DNA of 64,000 nt from Flavobacteriales bacterium. GTDB lineage: Bacteria; Bacteroidota; Bacteroidia; Flavobacteriales_F; PHOS-HE28. The DNA lies in contig JADKAN010000003.1 of the NCBI GenBank assembly GCA_016719225.1, positions 186,001 to 250,000 on the forward strand. The letters run 5' to 3'. The notes under the pieces were generated by a model that worked only from the letters and a program-made list of their open reading frames with translations, was not told where the DNA came from and made no database searches. The position numbers and the translations under genes were made by a program. Below are positions 41,232 to 48,906 of this stretch, in pieces (within the stretch, counting starts at the first letter, position 1; each line of letters begins with the position of its first letter).

Positions 41232-42326
41232 CTATTCCGAAGCATGTGGTTTCGCCACCTGCTTCATCAGGTCATCGTTCCATTCGCCATCCACCTTCAC
41301 TTGCCCTACAGCATTGAACACCAAGGCCTTGATCAATTCATGGTCCAAGAAGGCATACACACCGGGCTCGCGGAACTGATAGAGCGCGGCAACCGCTGAT
41401 CCACCCGGCACGGCCCAGGTCTCATAGTCGGTGGCCGGCTTGTCGTTGAAAGATCCGCCGTTCCAGACCAAGTCGGCATGGCCGCCAATAATATGGAAGC
41501 GCGCGTCGAGGTTACAAGAGGACGTGATGAAAAGGACCTTCTGGCCCACGGCTGCTTGCATGGCATTTTCATTGGTTAATGAACCCTCGGCGCCGTTGAG
41601 TACCAAGTGTGTGGGCGTCAGGGTCTTCATTACTTGAAGCATATCCGCGAAGCCGGCCGAAGGTGTGTCATATTCCTTGTATTTTCCTTGCTCGTCCTTG
41701 GGGATGTAATAGTCCTGTTCCGCGATGTAATAGGCGCGGTCGTACTTCACCGCATCGCCGTTCTCATCCGTGAGACCGTTGCGCGGCAACACCATGATGG
41801 CGCCATTCATCCCGGATGCCACGTGCAACGGGACCATAGCACCGCCAGGTGCGCAGTGGTACACGAAAACGCCGGGTTTGATAACCCGGAAACGGATGGT
41901 GGCCTCCTGTCCGGGTGCCACTTCACTTAGATCCCCGCCGCCCATCGCCCCTGTGGCCGCATGGAAATCGAGGTTATGGGTGAGGCTATTGGTCTTCGGG
42001 TTCACTAAAGTGACTTGAACGTAATCACCTTGGTGCGCCACGATGATGGGCGCCGGAACCGAGCCGTTGAAGGTGAGCGCCCAAATGCTGGCATTCGGAC
42101 CGATCTTCATCTTCTTCTCTTGCACGGTAAGCCTCACATCGATCACCACCGGGCCGCCCTTGGCAACTTGATCATGCAGGGGTAAAGCCGGCGGTGCTAC
42201 CATCAACTGCTCCACATGTGGCAATTTGTCGGCGTCAACTTTTTCCGGGGTTTTGAAGACGGGATCATGCGTGCACGAAGCAGCTAAAAAGGCGGGCAAT
42301 AAGAAAAGCAGGTGGGATGAGCTCAT
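41232..42326 (-). CDS. nirK: Copper-containing nitrite reductase
   Basis: 364 aa. Lipoprotein-like leader (LLPAFLAASC), then two cupredoxin domains. Type 1 copper: the first His of LTHNLDFHA, then YHCAPGGAMVPLHVASGM (Cys, His, Met). Type 2 copper: His of DFHA, His of YHC, and the C-terminal LDHELIKAL. Catalytic Asp of HNLDFH and the second-sphere His of RFHIIGGHADLVW are present. It reduces nitrite to NO in the periplasm. A CATGCC-N6-GGCATG palindrome precedes its promoter. Confidence 0.94.
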   Translation of the reverse strand: MSSSHLLFLLPAFLAASCTHDPVFKTPEKVDADKLPHVEQLMVAPPALPLHDQVAKGGPVVIDVRLTVQEKKMKIGPNASIWALTFNGSVPAPIIVAHQGDYVQVTLVNPKTNSLTHNLDFHAATGAMGGGDLSEVAPGQEATIRFRVIKPGVFVYHCAPGGAMVPLHVASGMNGAIMVLPRNGLTDENGDAVKYDRAYYIAEQDYYIPKDEQGKYKEYDTPSAGFADMLQVMKTLTPTHLVLNGAEGSLTNENAMQAAVGQKVLFITSSCNLDARFHIIGGHADLVWNGGSFNDKPATDYETWAVPGGSAVAALYQFREPGVYAFLDHELIKALVFNAVGQVKVDGEWNDDLMKQVAKPHASE

Positions 42327-42345
42327 CGGTCGGTCTGTTGGTTTG

Positions 42346-42353
42346 CAAATGGA
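42346..42353 (-). promoter_or_regulatory. -7-like promoter element of nirK
   Basis: TCCATTTG on the minus strand, 20 bp before the ATG at 42326. It keeps the TTTG half of the consensus. Confidence 0.4.
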
Positions 42354-42372
42354 TTATCCTACAAGATTCGAG

Positions 42373-42390
42373 CATGCCGTGAAGGGCATG
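42373..42390. promoter_or_regulatory. Putative nirK operator
   Basis: CATGCC, six bases, GGCATG: perfect arms centred 32 bp upstream of the nirK -7 element, the same position the TGAC-N4-GTCA sites occupy elsewhere, but with a different sequence. It suggests a separate activator. Confidence 0.5.
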
Positions 42391-42462
42391 GCTATCTAAG
42401 GGAAGTTTAGGAGGTGGTATGGTCTTTGAGAGGTCGGCGCTCCTTCCCATTACTTTGGTCCC

Positions 42463-43026
42463 ATGCAATCCGCCCCGGTCCTGATACGCACGTGCGCGCT
42501 GACCCTTATGCTAGCAGCGGTCACGGTGGTATCGGCGCAGCGTTTCCAAGTTAAACTCAGTGGTAATGTCACGGAGTATTTTACCGGTGACCCTTTAAAA
42601 GGTGCGTTGGTGCGTGTTTTGAAGGCCGGCCAACCGGAAAGGCAGAGCACCACGAAGAAGGACGGACGTTACGAATTCATTCTGGAGCGTGGTTGGCGCT
42701 ATGAGGTATGGTTCAGTAAAACGGACATGATCACGAAGCACGTCATCGTGGATACACGGGAGGTGCCAGCTTATCCGGATGTGCCATTTTATGACATGGA
42801 CCTACAGATGACGCTCTTCGCCTGGATCCCGGATTTTGACTTCTCCGCTTTCGAGGAGCCCCTTGGAATGGCGGCCTACAAGGCCATTTTGCGCAACATG
42901 AGCTGGGACACTCCCTTTACCGAACAGGTACGGCCCGGCTTGGCCAAGGTGATGGACGAATACGCAAAGTCTTCCCAAGGCTATTACAAGCGCACAGGGC
43001 GTAGCCAGCGCGAGGACGAGCGTTGA
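42463..43026 (+). CDS. Secreted protein with carboxypeptidase-regulatory-like domain
   Basis: 187 aa. Signal peptide (LTLMLAAVTVVSAQ), then a CarboxypepD_reg-like beta-sandwich: VKLSGNVTEYFTGDPLKGALVRVLK, STTKKDGRYEFILERG, YEVWFSKTDMITKHVIVDT. The C-terminal half (FDFSAFEEPLGMAAYKAI) has no clear domain. Related in layout to the proteins at 45176 and 63464. Function unknown; such domains often occur in cell-envelope proteins of Bacteroidota. Confidence 0.7.
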   Translation: MQSAPVLIRTCALTLMLAAVTVVSAQRFQVKLSGNVTEYFTGDPLKGALVRVLKAGQPERQSTTKKDGRYEFILERGWRYEVWFSKTDMITKHVIVDTREVPAYPDVPFYDMDLQMTLFAWIPDFDFSAFEEPLGMAAYKAILRNMSWDTPFTEQVRPGLAKVMDEYAKSSQGYYKRTGRSQREDER

Positions 43027-43052
43027 CCTCCACTATTCAGGTGGTAATGGCA

Positions 43053-43886
43053 TCAACGGCCCATCAACTTCACCGCTTGCACTGCCTCCCGCACATCGTG
43101 CACACGCAGTATGCTGGCACCAGCATGTAGTGCACGGGTGTTCAGCACAGTGGTTCCGTTCAATGCTTCGGCAGGTAAGGTCCCCAGCGTTTCATTGATC
43201 ATGCGCTTGCGTGAAAGGCCAACAAGCACGGGCATTCCGAGGTTGCAAAGGGCCGGAAGACCTGCCAACAACGCAAAATTCTGTTGCGCATCCTTTCCGA
43301 ACCCGAAACCCGGGTCCACGAGTACGTCCGCTATGCCCGCCTGCCGCGCGGCCAACGCACGTTGGGCCAGGAAGTGGAGCACTTCTGCCAGTACATTGGT
43401 GTAAAACGGCGCTGTTTGCATGGTGCGCGGCTCGCCCTGCATGTGCATCATTATGTACGGAACGTTCAACCGGGCCACGGTGGCCAGCATATCAGGATCG
43501 GAACGGCCCGCGCTGATGTCGTTCACCATGTTCGCACCGGCAGCTACCGCCTCCTTCGCAACCGCTGCGCGCCAAGTATCGATGCTGATGACGATACTTG
43601 GGAAATGCTTCCGGATGGACTGTACGACGGGTAGTACTCGTTCAAGCTCTAGGGCTTCGGGGACAGCGGTGGAGCCGGGTCGGGAGCTGGCCCCGCCAAT
43701 GTCGAGGATGGCGGCTCCTTCCGCTGCCATGCTTTCCGCGGTTTGCAAAGCGGAATTCAGGTCCACATGTCGGCTTGCCGTATGGAACGAATCCGGCGTG
43801 GTATTGATGATGCCCATCACCAACGGGAATTCTGGACGCACCAACGTGCTGCCCATGCGCCATTGAATATCTTCGCGGCTGCCCAT
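43053..43886 (-). CDS. folP: Dihydropteroate synthase
   Basis: 277 aa from the ATG at 43886 (MGSREDIQW). A more distal ATG at 43907 sits over the -7-like CATCTTCG (43894-43901, minus). It joins p-aminobenzoate to the pterin pyrophosphate in folate synthesis. Motifs: MGIINTTPDSF, ILDIGGASSRPGS, ISIDTWRAAVA, MVNDISAG, MHMQGEPRTMQ, VDPGFGFGKD and LVGLSRKRM, then the C-terminal RVHDV. Divergent from the DUF1599 gene. Confidence 0.94.
   Translation of the reverse strand: MGSREDIQWRMGSTLVRPEFPLVMGIINTTPDSFHTASRHVDLNSALQTAESMAAEGAAILDIGGASSRPGSTAVPEALELERVLPVVQSIRKHFPSIVISIDTWRAAVAKEAVAAGANMVNDISAGRSDPDMLATVARLNVPYIMMHMQGEPRTMQTAPFYTNVLAEVLHFLAQRALAARQAGIADVLVDPGFGFGKDAQQNFALLAGLPALCNLGMPVLVGLSRKRMINETLGTLPAEALNGTTVLNTRALHAGASILRVHDVREAVQAVKLMGR
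43868..43875 (+). promoter_or_regulatory. -7 promoter element for the DUF1599 gene
   Basis: TATCTTCG, a match to the local TAnnTTCG form, 43 bp before the ATG at 43919. It lies inside the start of folP, which is transcribed the other way. Confidence 0.45.
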
Positions 43887-43918
43887 CAGGCCCCGAAGAT
43901 GGGGCAACCCGTTGGACC

Positions 43919-44482
43919 ATGGACAAAACCCTGCGCCAGTATGATGAAGCCACGGCGGAATGCGTGGCCCTTTTTACCCGGAAGGCCCAGGACTATGGAA
44001 CGGCATGGCGCGTGATGCGCGTGGCATCGCTCACCGATCAGGTGTTCATCAAGGCACAGCGCCTGCGGACCCTGCAGACCACGGGAGAGAACAAAGTTGG
44101 AGAGGGGGTGCGTCCTGAGCTTGTGGCGATCGTGAACTATGCAGCTATGGCATTGGTGCAGCTCGACCTTGGTGTGGTGGACCGCCCGGACCTATCAGCA
44201 ACGGAGGCCGTCATTCAGGTGAAGGCCCGGATCAAGCAAGCCCGAGAGCTGATGCTGCTGAAGAACCACGATTATGGCGAGGCTTGGCGCAGCATGCGGC
44301 CTGCTTCGCTGGTGGACCTTATTCTCATGAAATTACTGCGGATCAAACAGATCGAGGACAATCAGGGAACCACCTTGGTAAGTGAGGGCATCGATGCCAA
44401 CTTCTTGGATATTCTCAACTACGCCATATTTGCCCTGATCCTGACCGAGGACCGTGATTCAGGGGGCAGTAGCGCTGAATGA
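43919..44482 (+). CDS. DUF1599 protein with internal duplication
   Basis: 187 aa. Two similar halves of about 85 residues: KAQDYGTAWRVMRVASLTDQVFIKAQRL in the first, KNHDYGEAWRSMRPASLVDLILMKLLRI in the second. Each is followed by (V)GEG/SEGI...NYA(A/I)xALV-type helices. It resembles a nucleotide-pyrophosphatase-like all-alpha fold (MazG-like), but that is only a suggestion. Conserved in Bacteroidota, often near folP. It overlaps the convergent gene's end by 24 bp. Confidence 0.8.
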   Translation: MDKTLRQYDEATAECVALFTRKAQDYGTAWRVMRVASLTDQVFIKAQRLRTLQTTGENKVGEGVRPELVAIVNYAAMALVQLDLGVVDRPDLSATEAVIQVKARIKQARELMLLKNHDYGEAWRSMRPASLVDLILMKLLRIKQIEDNQGTTLVSEGIDANFLDILNYAIFALILTEDRDSGGSSAE

Positions 44483-44995
44483 ATTGATCATGGCCTCCGC
44501 CATGTAGAGGTTCTCAGCGTAGCTATGTTCGTCCGCTCTATACGTTATCGTGTATGCTTTTCCGTCGGTGATCAACACATCCTGTCGCTGCCAAAGAGGT
44601 GCTCCGTTCACTGCGGTAACATAACTGAAGCTGTATGCGCCGCTTGCATCCGGCCCGGATTCGTCAATAACGCGCGTATCGGTTGAATTAGCGAACTGTG
44701 CAGGCCCGTTCACCAAATGAAACTGTGTCGGCGTGATCCCTGAAAGCGGCTTGGCCGAAAGCGTGACGGTGGCGCGCTCAGCTACGCCTGCACTTTGAAA
44801 AACAACCATGGTATCACCCATTCCGGGTGTTACCGTCCAGCTGCCCGGGTAGTTCATGCCGCATTCCGCGGCTTTCCAGATCTTCCAAGCGGGGGTGGCG
44901 TTCTTTACCACGTTCGTGACCACCCTGACCTGGTCCTGGGCGTTCATGATGGTTGCGGTGGCAAAAGCCAAGAGCGTATAGCAGATGCGTTTCAT
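44459..44995 (-). CDS. Secreted PsbP/DcrB-like protein
   Basis: 178 aa from the ATG at 44995 (MKRICYTLLAFATATIMNAQ, signal peptide). The C-terminal 140 residues look like the PsbP/DcrB fold: ECGMNYPGSWTV, DTMVVFQSA, SFSYVTAVNG and a final helix YMAEAMINSF. Periplasmic or secreted, function unknown. Its stop region overlaps the convergent DUF1599 gene by 24 bp. Confidence 0.65.
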   Translation of the reverse strand: MKRICYTLLAFATATIMNAQDQVRVVTNVVKNATPAWKIWKAAECGMNYPGSWTVTPGMGDTMVVFQSAGVAERATVTLSAKPLSGITPTQFHLVNGPAQFANSTDTRVIDESGPDASGAYSFSYVTAVNGAPLWQRQDVLITDGKAYTITYRADEHSYAENLYMAEAMINSFSATAP

Positions 44996-45175
44996 CATTT
45001 GGTCTCGAAGGGTGCAAGTTGCACAATAGGACGTCAACGGCGGGAGCGTGGTGTAATGTAATCCACAAACTCCTGTTCATACAAAGGTGAAGATCGGTGT
45101 TTTGGTGCTTTGATCCCGGCAATGGTCCGGGTAGGTTTGCCGCCGTTCGCACATGTCGCGGATAAGAGAACAACC

Positions 45176-45745
45176 ATGCGGCCTTGGTCGATCGTGCTCA
45201 TTGTCTTATTGGTATTGATATCGCTGCCTTCCCAAGCTTTACAGTTGAGGGTGGAAGGTTCGGTAACCAGCTATCTGGACCGCCGCCCAATGACCGGGGC
45301 CAGGGTGCGTGTTTACAAGGACGGACAGCAGGTACTTCAATGCTCCACCAGTGCAAATGGTGGGTACGCCGTGAAGCTGGACAATCAGGCTCGCTATACC
45401 ATACGTGTGGACGCACCCGGCTTCCAAGGCAAATGCTACATCATCGACACGCGCGGTCCGGAGTGGATGAACGATCGTGGTGTCAAGGATCTCTTGGTGG
45501 AAACGCGGTTGCCTGTGCAAAAAGCGGGAATGGACCTTTCCTGGTTCGATCTGCCTATGGGCATGGCCCGTTTTACTCCATCAACAGGTCTGATAAGTTG
45601 GAATGTGGGCTATTCGGAAGATGCGCGCTCTGGCGCCCGTGAGGTGATGCAGCAATATTGCCTTGCTGCCGGTATCCCTTACGTACCGGAAGCGGGCGAA
45701 GGGCTCCAAGTGCTCGTCAGCCGGTCAGGGCGTAAAGAACTTTGA
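45176..45745 (+). CDS. Secreted protein with carboxypeptidase-regulatory-like domain
   Basis: 189 aa from the ATG at 45176 (MRPWSIVLIVLLVLISLPSQA). An upstream ATG at 45110 adds 22 non-signal residues. One beta-sandwich repeat: LRVEGSVTSYLDRRPMTGARVRVYKDG, NGGYAVKLDNQARYTIRVD, and YIIDTRGPEW. Same layout as the proteins at 42463 and 63464, including the L(S)WFDLPMGMARF segment that echoes FxxFEEPLGMAAY. Function unknown. Confidence 0.7.
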   Translation: MRPWSIVLIVLLVLISLPSQALQLRVEGSVTSYLDRRPMTGARVRVYKDGQQVLQCSTSANGGYAVKLDNQARYTIRVDAPGFQGKCYIIDTRGPEWMNDRGVKDLLVETRLPVQKAGMDLSWFDLPMGMARFTPSTGLISWNVGYSEDARSGAREVMQQYCLAAGIPYVPEAGEGLQVLVSRSGRKEL

Positions 45746-45833
45746 AGCCTTTTCCAGCGAGCTGGAATTGACAAGGATCGTTGTTCGTCACAGGTCGGCT
45801 CGCGCGCCGTGGTTAAAGCTGGGCCCCAGCGGT

Positions 45834-45841
45834 TAAATTCG
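45834..45841 (+). promoter_or_regulatory. -7 promoter element for the BT_3928-like gene
   Basis: TAAATTCG, ending 4 bp before the ATG at 45846, so a leaderless transcript is likely. Confidence 0.45.
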
Positions 45842-45845
45842 CGCC

Positions 45846-47195
45846 ATGCAAAATCGTGCATTACGCATTTTTATCGGCGTCTGCCGGATCTTGGTCGGCG
45901 CTACCTTCATCATCAGTGGTCTGATCAAAGCGAACGACCCGGTCGGCTTCGGTATCAAGTTGGAGGAGTACTTCGCGGCCAGTGCGTTAGGGCTGCCTTG
46001 GTTGGATCCCTTCAGCTTGCCGCTGGCCATGTTGGCCTGTTTGGCGGAAGTGGTCCTGGGCTTCGCTGTGCTCACAGGAGGAAGGATGAAACTGGCCACG
46101 TGGGCGTTGCTTCTCTTCACCCTCTTCTTCGGTTGGCTTACGGCCTACACGGCCACTTGCGATCCACAGGCAAAATATGCCGCAGTGGAGAACGGAGTGC
46201 AGGTGATGCGCGATGTTACCTGCGTAACGGACTGCGGCTGTTTCGGCGATGCCATGAAAGGTTCTGTCGGGCGTTCGCTAACACCGTGGGAAAGCTTCAG
46301 CAAGGACATGGTGCTGCTGGTGTTCGTTCTTCCGTTGTTCTTCCTGCGGAAAAAAATAGGCTTTAACACGTGGGGAACGGACTTGGCCATTCTGCCAGTG
46401 GCGTTGGTGCTCTTGGCGTTCTACTGCTGGGTATTCTCCTGGTGGTTCCCATTGCTGTTCGCTGTTGTAGTGATCCTTGGCTACCTCCTCATCAAGTGGC
46501 TCTTGGAGCCCCCACGTTCGGAATGGGCCACTGCGGTATGGGTGGCGGTGGTCACGTTGGCTTTCATGTGGCATTGCTATGCGCACTTGCCGCTTCGTGA
46601 TTATCGCCCGTATGCCATCGGTAAGAGCATTCCGGAGCAAATGACCATGGGCACCGCGCCCGTACAGGACATTTTCGTGAAGTACAAGAACACCGCCACC
46701 GGCGAGGAAAAGGAGTTCGACAGCAAAGGCGCCTATCCGTGGGATGACAGCACGTGGGTCTATATGGATCGGCGCGTTGAAGTAAAAGTGCCGGGCATAG
46801 ACAGCCCTGTGAAGGATTTCCTACTTACTGATCTGGACGGTAACGACCGCACGGCGGATGTGTTGGAGGACGACCGGCCTGTCCTCGTGCTGGTGTTCCG
46901 GAATGTGAAGGATGCGCGCACCGGGAATATGGCCACGATCAACAAGTTGGCACAGGCTGCTGAAGCGCACGGCTGGGCTGTTTTCGGCCTTACCAGCAGC
47001 AGCTTCACCGATGTGGACGAATTCAAATTCCAACAGCAGGCTGCATTTGAATTCCTTACCTGCGACGACGTTACCTTGAAGACCGTGGTCCGCAGTAACC
47101 CTGGTGTGCTGGTGTTGAGCAATGGCGTGGTGCGCGGCAAGTGGAACGGTAACGATGCGCCCACTTTCGACGCTGCGGAAAAAGCATTGAAATGA
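45846..47195 (+). CDS. BT_3928-like DoxX/thioredoxin-fold membrane protein
   Basis: 449 aa. The N-terminal 130 residues are a DoxX/MauE-type four-helix membrane unit (VGATFIISGLIKANDPVGFG; MLACLAEVVLGFAVLTGG). Further helices follow to about residue 250, with TCVTDCGCFGDAM in a loop. The C-terminal third is a thioredoxin-like domain (DRPVLVLVFRNVKDARTG, FGLTSSSFTDVDEF), without an obvious CxxC. Proteins of this build in Bacteroidota are thought to act in envelope redox chemistry, but no substrate is known. Confidence 0.78.
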   Translation: MQNRALRIFIGVCRILVGATFIISGLIKANDPVGFGIKLEEYFAASALGLPWLDPFSLPLAMLACLAEVVLGFAVLTGGRMKLATWALLLFTLFFGWLTAYTATCDPQAKYAAVENGVQVMRDVTCVTDCGCFGDAMKGSVGRSLTPWESFSKDMVLLVFVLPLFFLRKKIGFNTWGTDLAILPVALVLLAFYCWVFSWWFPLLFAVVVILGYLLIKWLLEPPRSEWATAVWVAVVTLAFMWHCYAHLPLRDYRPYAIGKSIPEQMTMGTAPVQDIFVKYKNTATGEEKEFDSKGAYPWDDSTWVYMDRRVEVKVPGIDSPVKDFLLTDLDGNDRTADVLEDDRPVLVLVFRNVKDARTGNMATINKLAQAAEAHGWAVFGLTSSSFTDVDEFKFQQQAAFEFLTCDDVTLKTVVRSNPGVLVLSNGVVRGKWNGNDAPTFDAAEKALK

Positions 47196-47196
47196 G

Positions 47197-47218
47197 CCTT
47201 CCGTGGTGACGGAAGGCG
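47197..47218 (+). terminator. Hairpin after the BT_3928-like gene
   Basis: Arms GCCTTCCGT and ACGGAAGGC with a GGTG tetraloop, one base past the stop. No clear T tract follows, so it may be a weak terminator before tpiA. Confidence 0.5.
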
Positions 47219-47278
47219 TAAACTCGGTCGGCGGCGAACTCTTCGGGAACGTATCCATCAACCTTTGATAAAGAACGC

Positions 47279-48061
47279 ATGAGGACCATCTTGGCCGGCA
47301 ATTGGAAAATGAACAAGGACGCCACGGAGGCGCGGGCTTTGTTAACGGCCGTGATGGGCCGCAGCTGCAAAGCACCAACAGGTGTTGAAGTAGTGGTGGC
47401 TCCGCCGTTCCCTTACTTGGCAATGGCCGTGGAACTAGCGGCTGTCGCGCGCGACTGTGGGGTAGTGGCCAAGGTGGCTGCTCAGAATTGCCACCACAAG
47501 GAGAACGGCGCCTACACGGGGGAGGTCAGTGTGCCGATGTTGAGATCGCTCGGTGTGGATGCTTGCTTGGTAGCGCATAGCGAACGGAGACAATATTTCG
47601 GAGAGACCTATGCCCTGGCCGCGGACAAGATCCATCTATTGCTCCAGTATGGAATGGAACCCATTCTATGCTGCGGGGAAGGGCAGGAAGAGCGTGAGAA
47701 CGGCAGTTTCAACGCCGTGGTGGAACGGCAGCTACGCGGCGCCTTGGCCACGGTCGACAGAAAGGATTACGCGCGATTAGTGGTAGCGTATGAGCCCGTC
47801 TGGGCCATCGGTACCGGCCTTACCGCTACACCTCAACAGGCGCAGGACATGCATGCGCACATCCGCGGAACATTGGTGCGTATCGGAGGTGAAGCGGCAC
47901 GCGAAGTACCGGTACTCTATGGTGGCTCCTGTAAACCGGACAATGCCGAAGGCTTGTTCAATATGCCGGATATAAATGGAGGCCTCATCGGTGGGGCATC
48001 CTTGGAAGCGGATCAGTTTTTGGCATTGATCACCGCGGCGGGGCGGGCAAAGCAACCGTGA
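47279..48061 (+). CDS. tpiA: Triosephosphate isomerase
   Basis: 260 aa. It interconverts dihydroxyacetone phosphate and glyceraldehyde 3-phosphate. N-terminal AGNWKMNKD with the active-site Asn and Lys, CLVAHSERRQYF with the electrophilic His, VVAYEPVWAIGTGLTAT with the catalytic Glu and loop 6, and LYGGSCKPDNA plus GGLIGGASL for phosphate binding. Its TGA shares a base with the prmA ATG, starting a tightly packed run of five genes. Confidence 0.96.
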   Translation: MRTILAGNWKMNKDATEARALLTAVMGRSCKAPTGVEVVVAPPFPYLAMAVELAAVARDCGVVAKVAAQNCHHKENGAYTGEVSVPMLRSLGVDACLVAHSERRQYFGETYALAADKIHLLLQYGMEPILCCGEGQEERENGSFNAVVERQLRGALATVDRKDYARLVVAYEPVWAIGTGLTATPQQAQDMHAHIRGTLVRIGGEAAREVPVLYGGSCKPDNAEGLFNMPDINGGLIGGASLEADQFLALITAAGRAKQP

Positions 48062-48906
48062 TGGACTGGTTGGAGGCTGATTTCAATGTGTCCCCGCCCG
48101 AGCCTTGGCGCGGACTGCTGATGGTGGAACTGATGGACCTGGGATATGAAGGTTTCGAGGACACTGCGCACGGCCTTAAGGCCTACATTCCCAAGATGAA
48201 TGCTGACGTTGGCTCCTTGCGCCGCTTGCGTGTGGCCAAGGATCCGCACTGTCGGATCACGCATACCGTCCGTGAGGTGCCGGACGAGAATTGGAACTCG
48301 CGCTGGGAGAGCAGCTTCCAAGCCATCGACGTGGACGGACGAGTGCACATCCGGGCGGGTTTTCATCCGGCGGTGGCCGGCTTCGAGCACCAACTGGTCA
48401 TTACGCCGAAAATGGCATTCGGCACGGGCCACCATGCCACCACACGCATGATGGTGCGTGCCATCTTGGACTTGGACTTGAAGGGCGAACGCGTGCTGGA
48501 TCTCGGCTGTGGAACAGGGGTGCTCGCCATATTGGCGGAACAACGTGGCGCAGTTGAGGTTCTCGCCATCGACAACGACCCGGTAGCCGTGGAAAATGCC
48601 AAGGAAACCGTGTTATTGAACGGATGCAAGTGCACCTTGGTGGAAGAAGGGGGCACGGACTTGGACGGTCGGGGATCCTTCGAAGCTATTTTGGCGAACA
48701 TTGAGCGGAATACGCTTTGTCGTGCGATGTCGGGTCTAAGCCGCGCATTATCGCCGGGCGGGGTTCTGTTGCTTAGTGGGTTCGTGGTAGCGGATCTCGA
48801 CCAGATGCGGGAGGCAGCCCTGGCCCAAGGATTGCAGCCCGAGGGACAGGACACGGAAGGGGAGTGGGCGATGCTGAAATGCCTTAAAAACGGAACACCT
48901 GCATGA
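48061..48906 (+). CDS. prmA: Ribosomal protein L11 methyltransferase
   Basis: 281 aa from the ATG at 48061; a GTG at 48058 is also possible. The N-terminal domain docks on ribosomal protein L11. The catalytic part has KMAFGTGHHATTRMM, VLDLGCGTGVLAI (SAM motif I), VLAIDNDPVAVENAK and ILANIERNTL, the PrmA counterpart of NxxxN. It trimethylates L11. Between tpiA and the 1482-aa secreted protein, overlapping both. Confidence 0.92.
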   Translation: MDWLEADFNVSPPEPWRGLLMVELMDLGYEGFEDTAHGLKAYIPKMNADVGSLRRLRVAKDPHCRITHTVREVPDENWNSRWESSFQAIDVDGRVHIRAGFHPAVAGFEHQLVITPKMAFGTGHHATTRMMVRAILDLDLKGERVLDLGCGTGVLAILAEQRGAVEVLAIDNDPVAVENAKETVLLNGCKCTLVEEGGTDLDGRGSFEAILANIERNTLCRAMSGLSRALSPGGVLLLSGFVVADLDQMREAALAQGLQPEGQDTEGEWAMLKCLKNGTPA

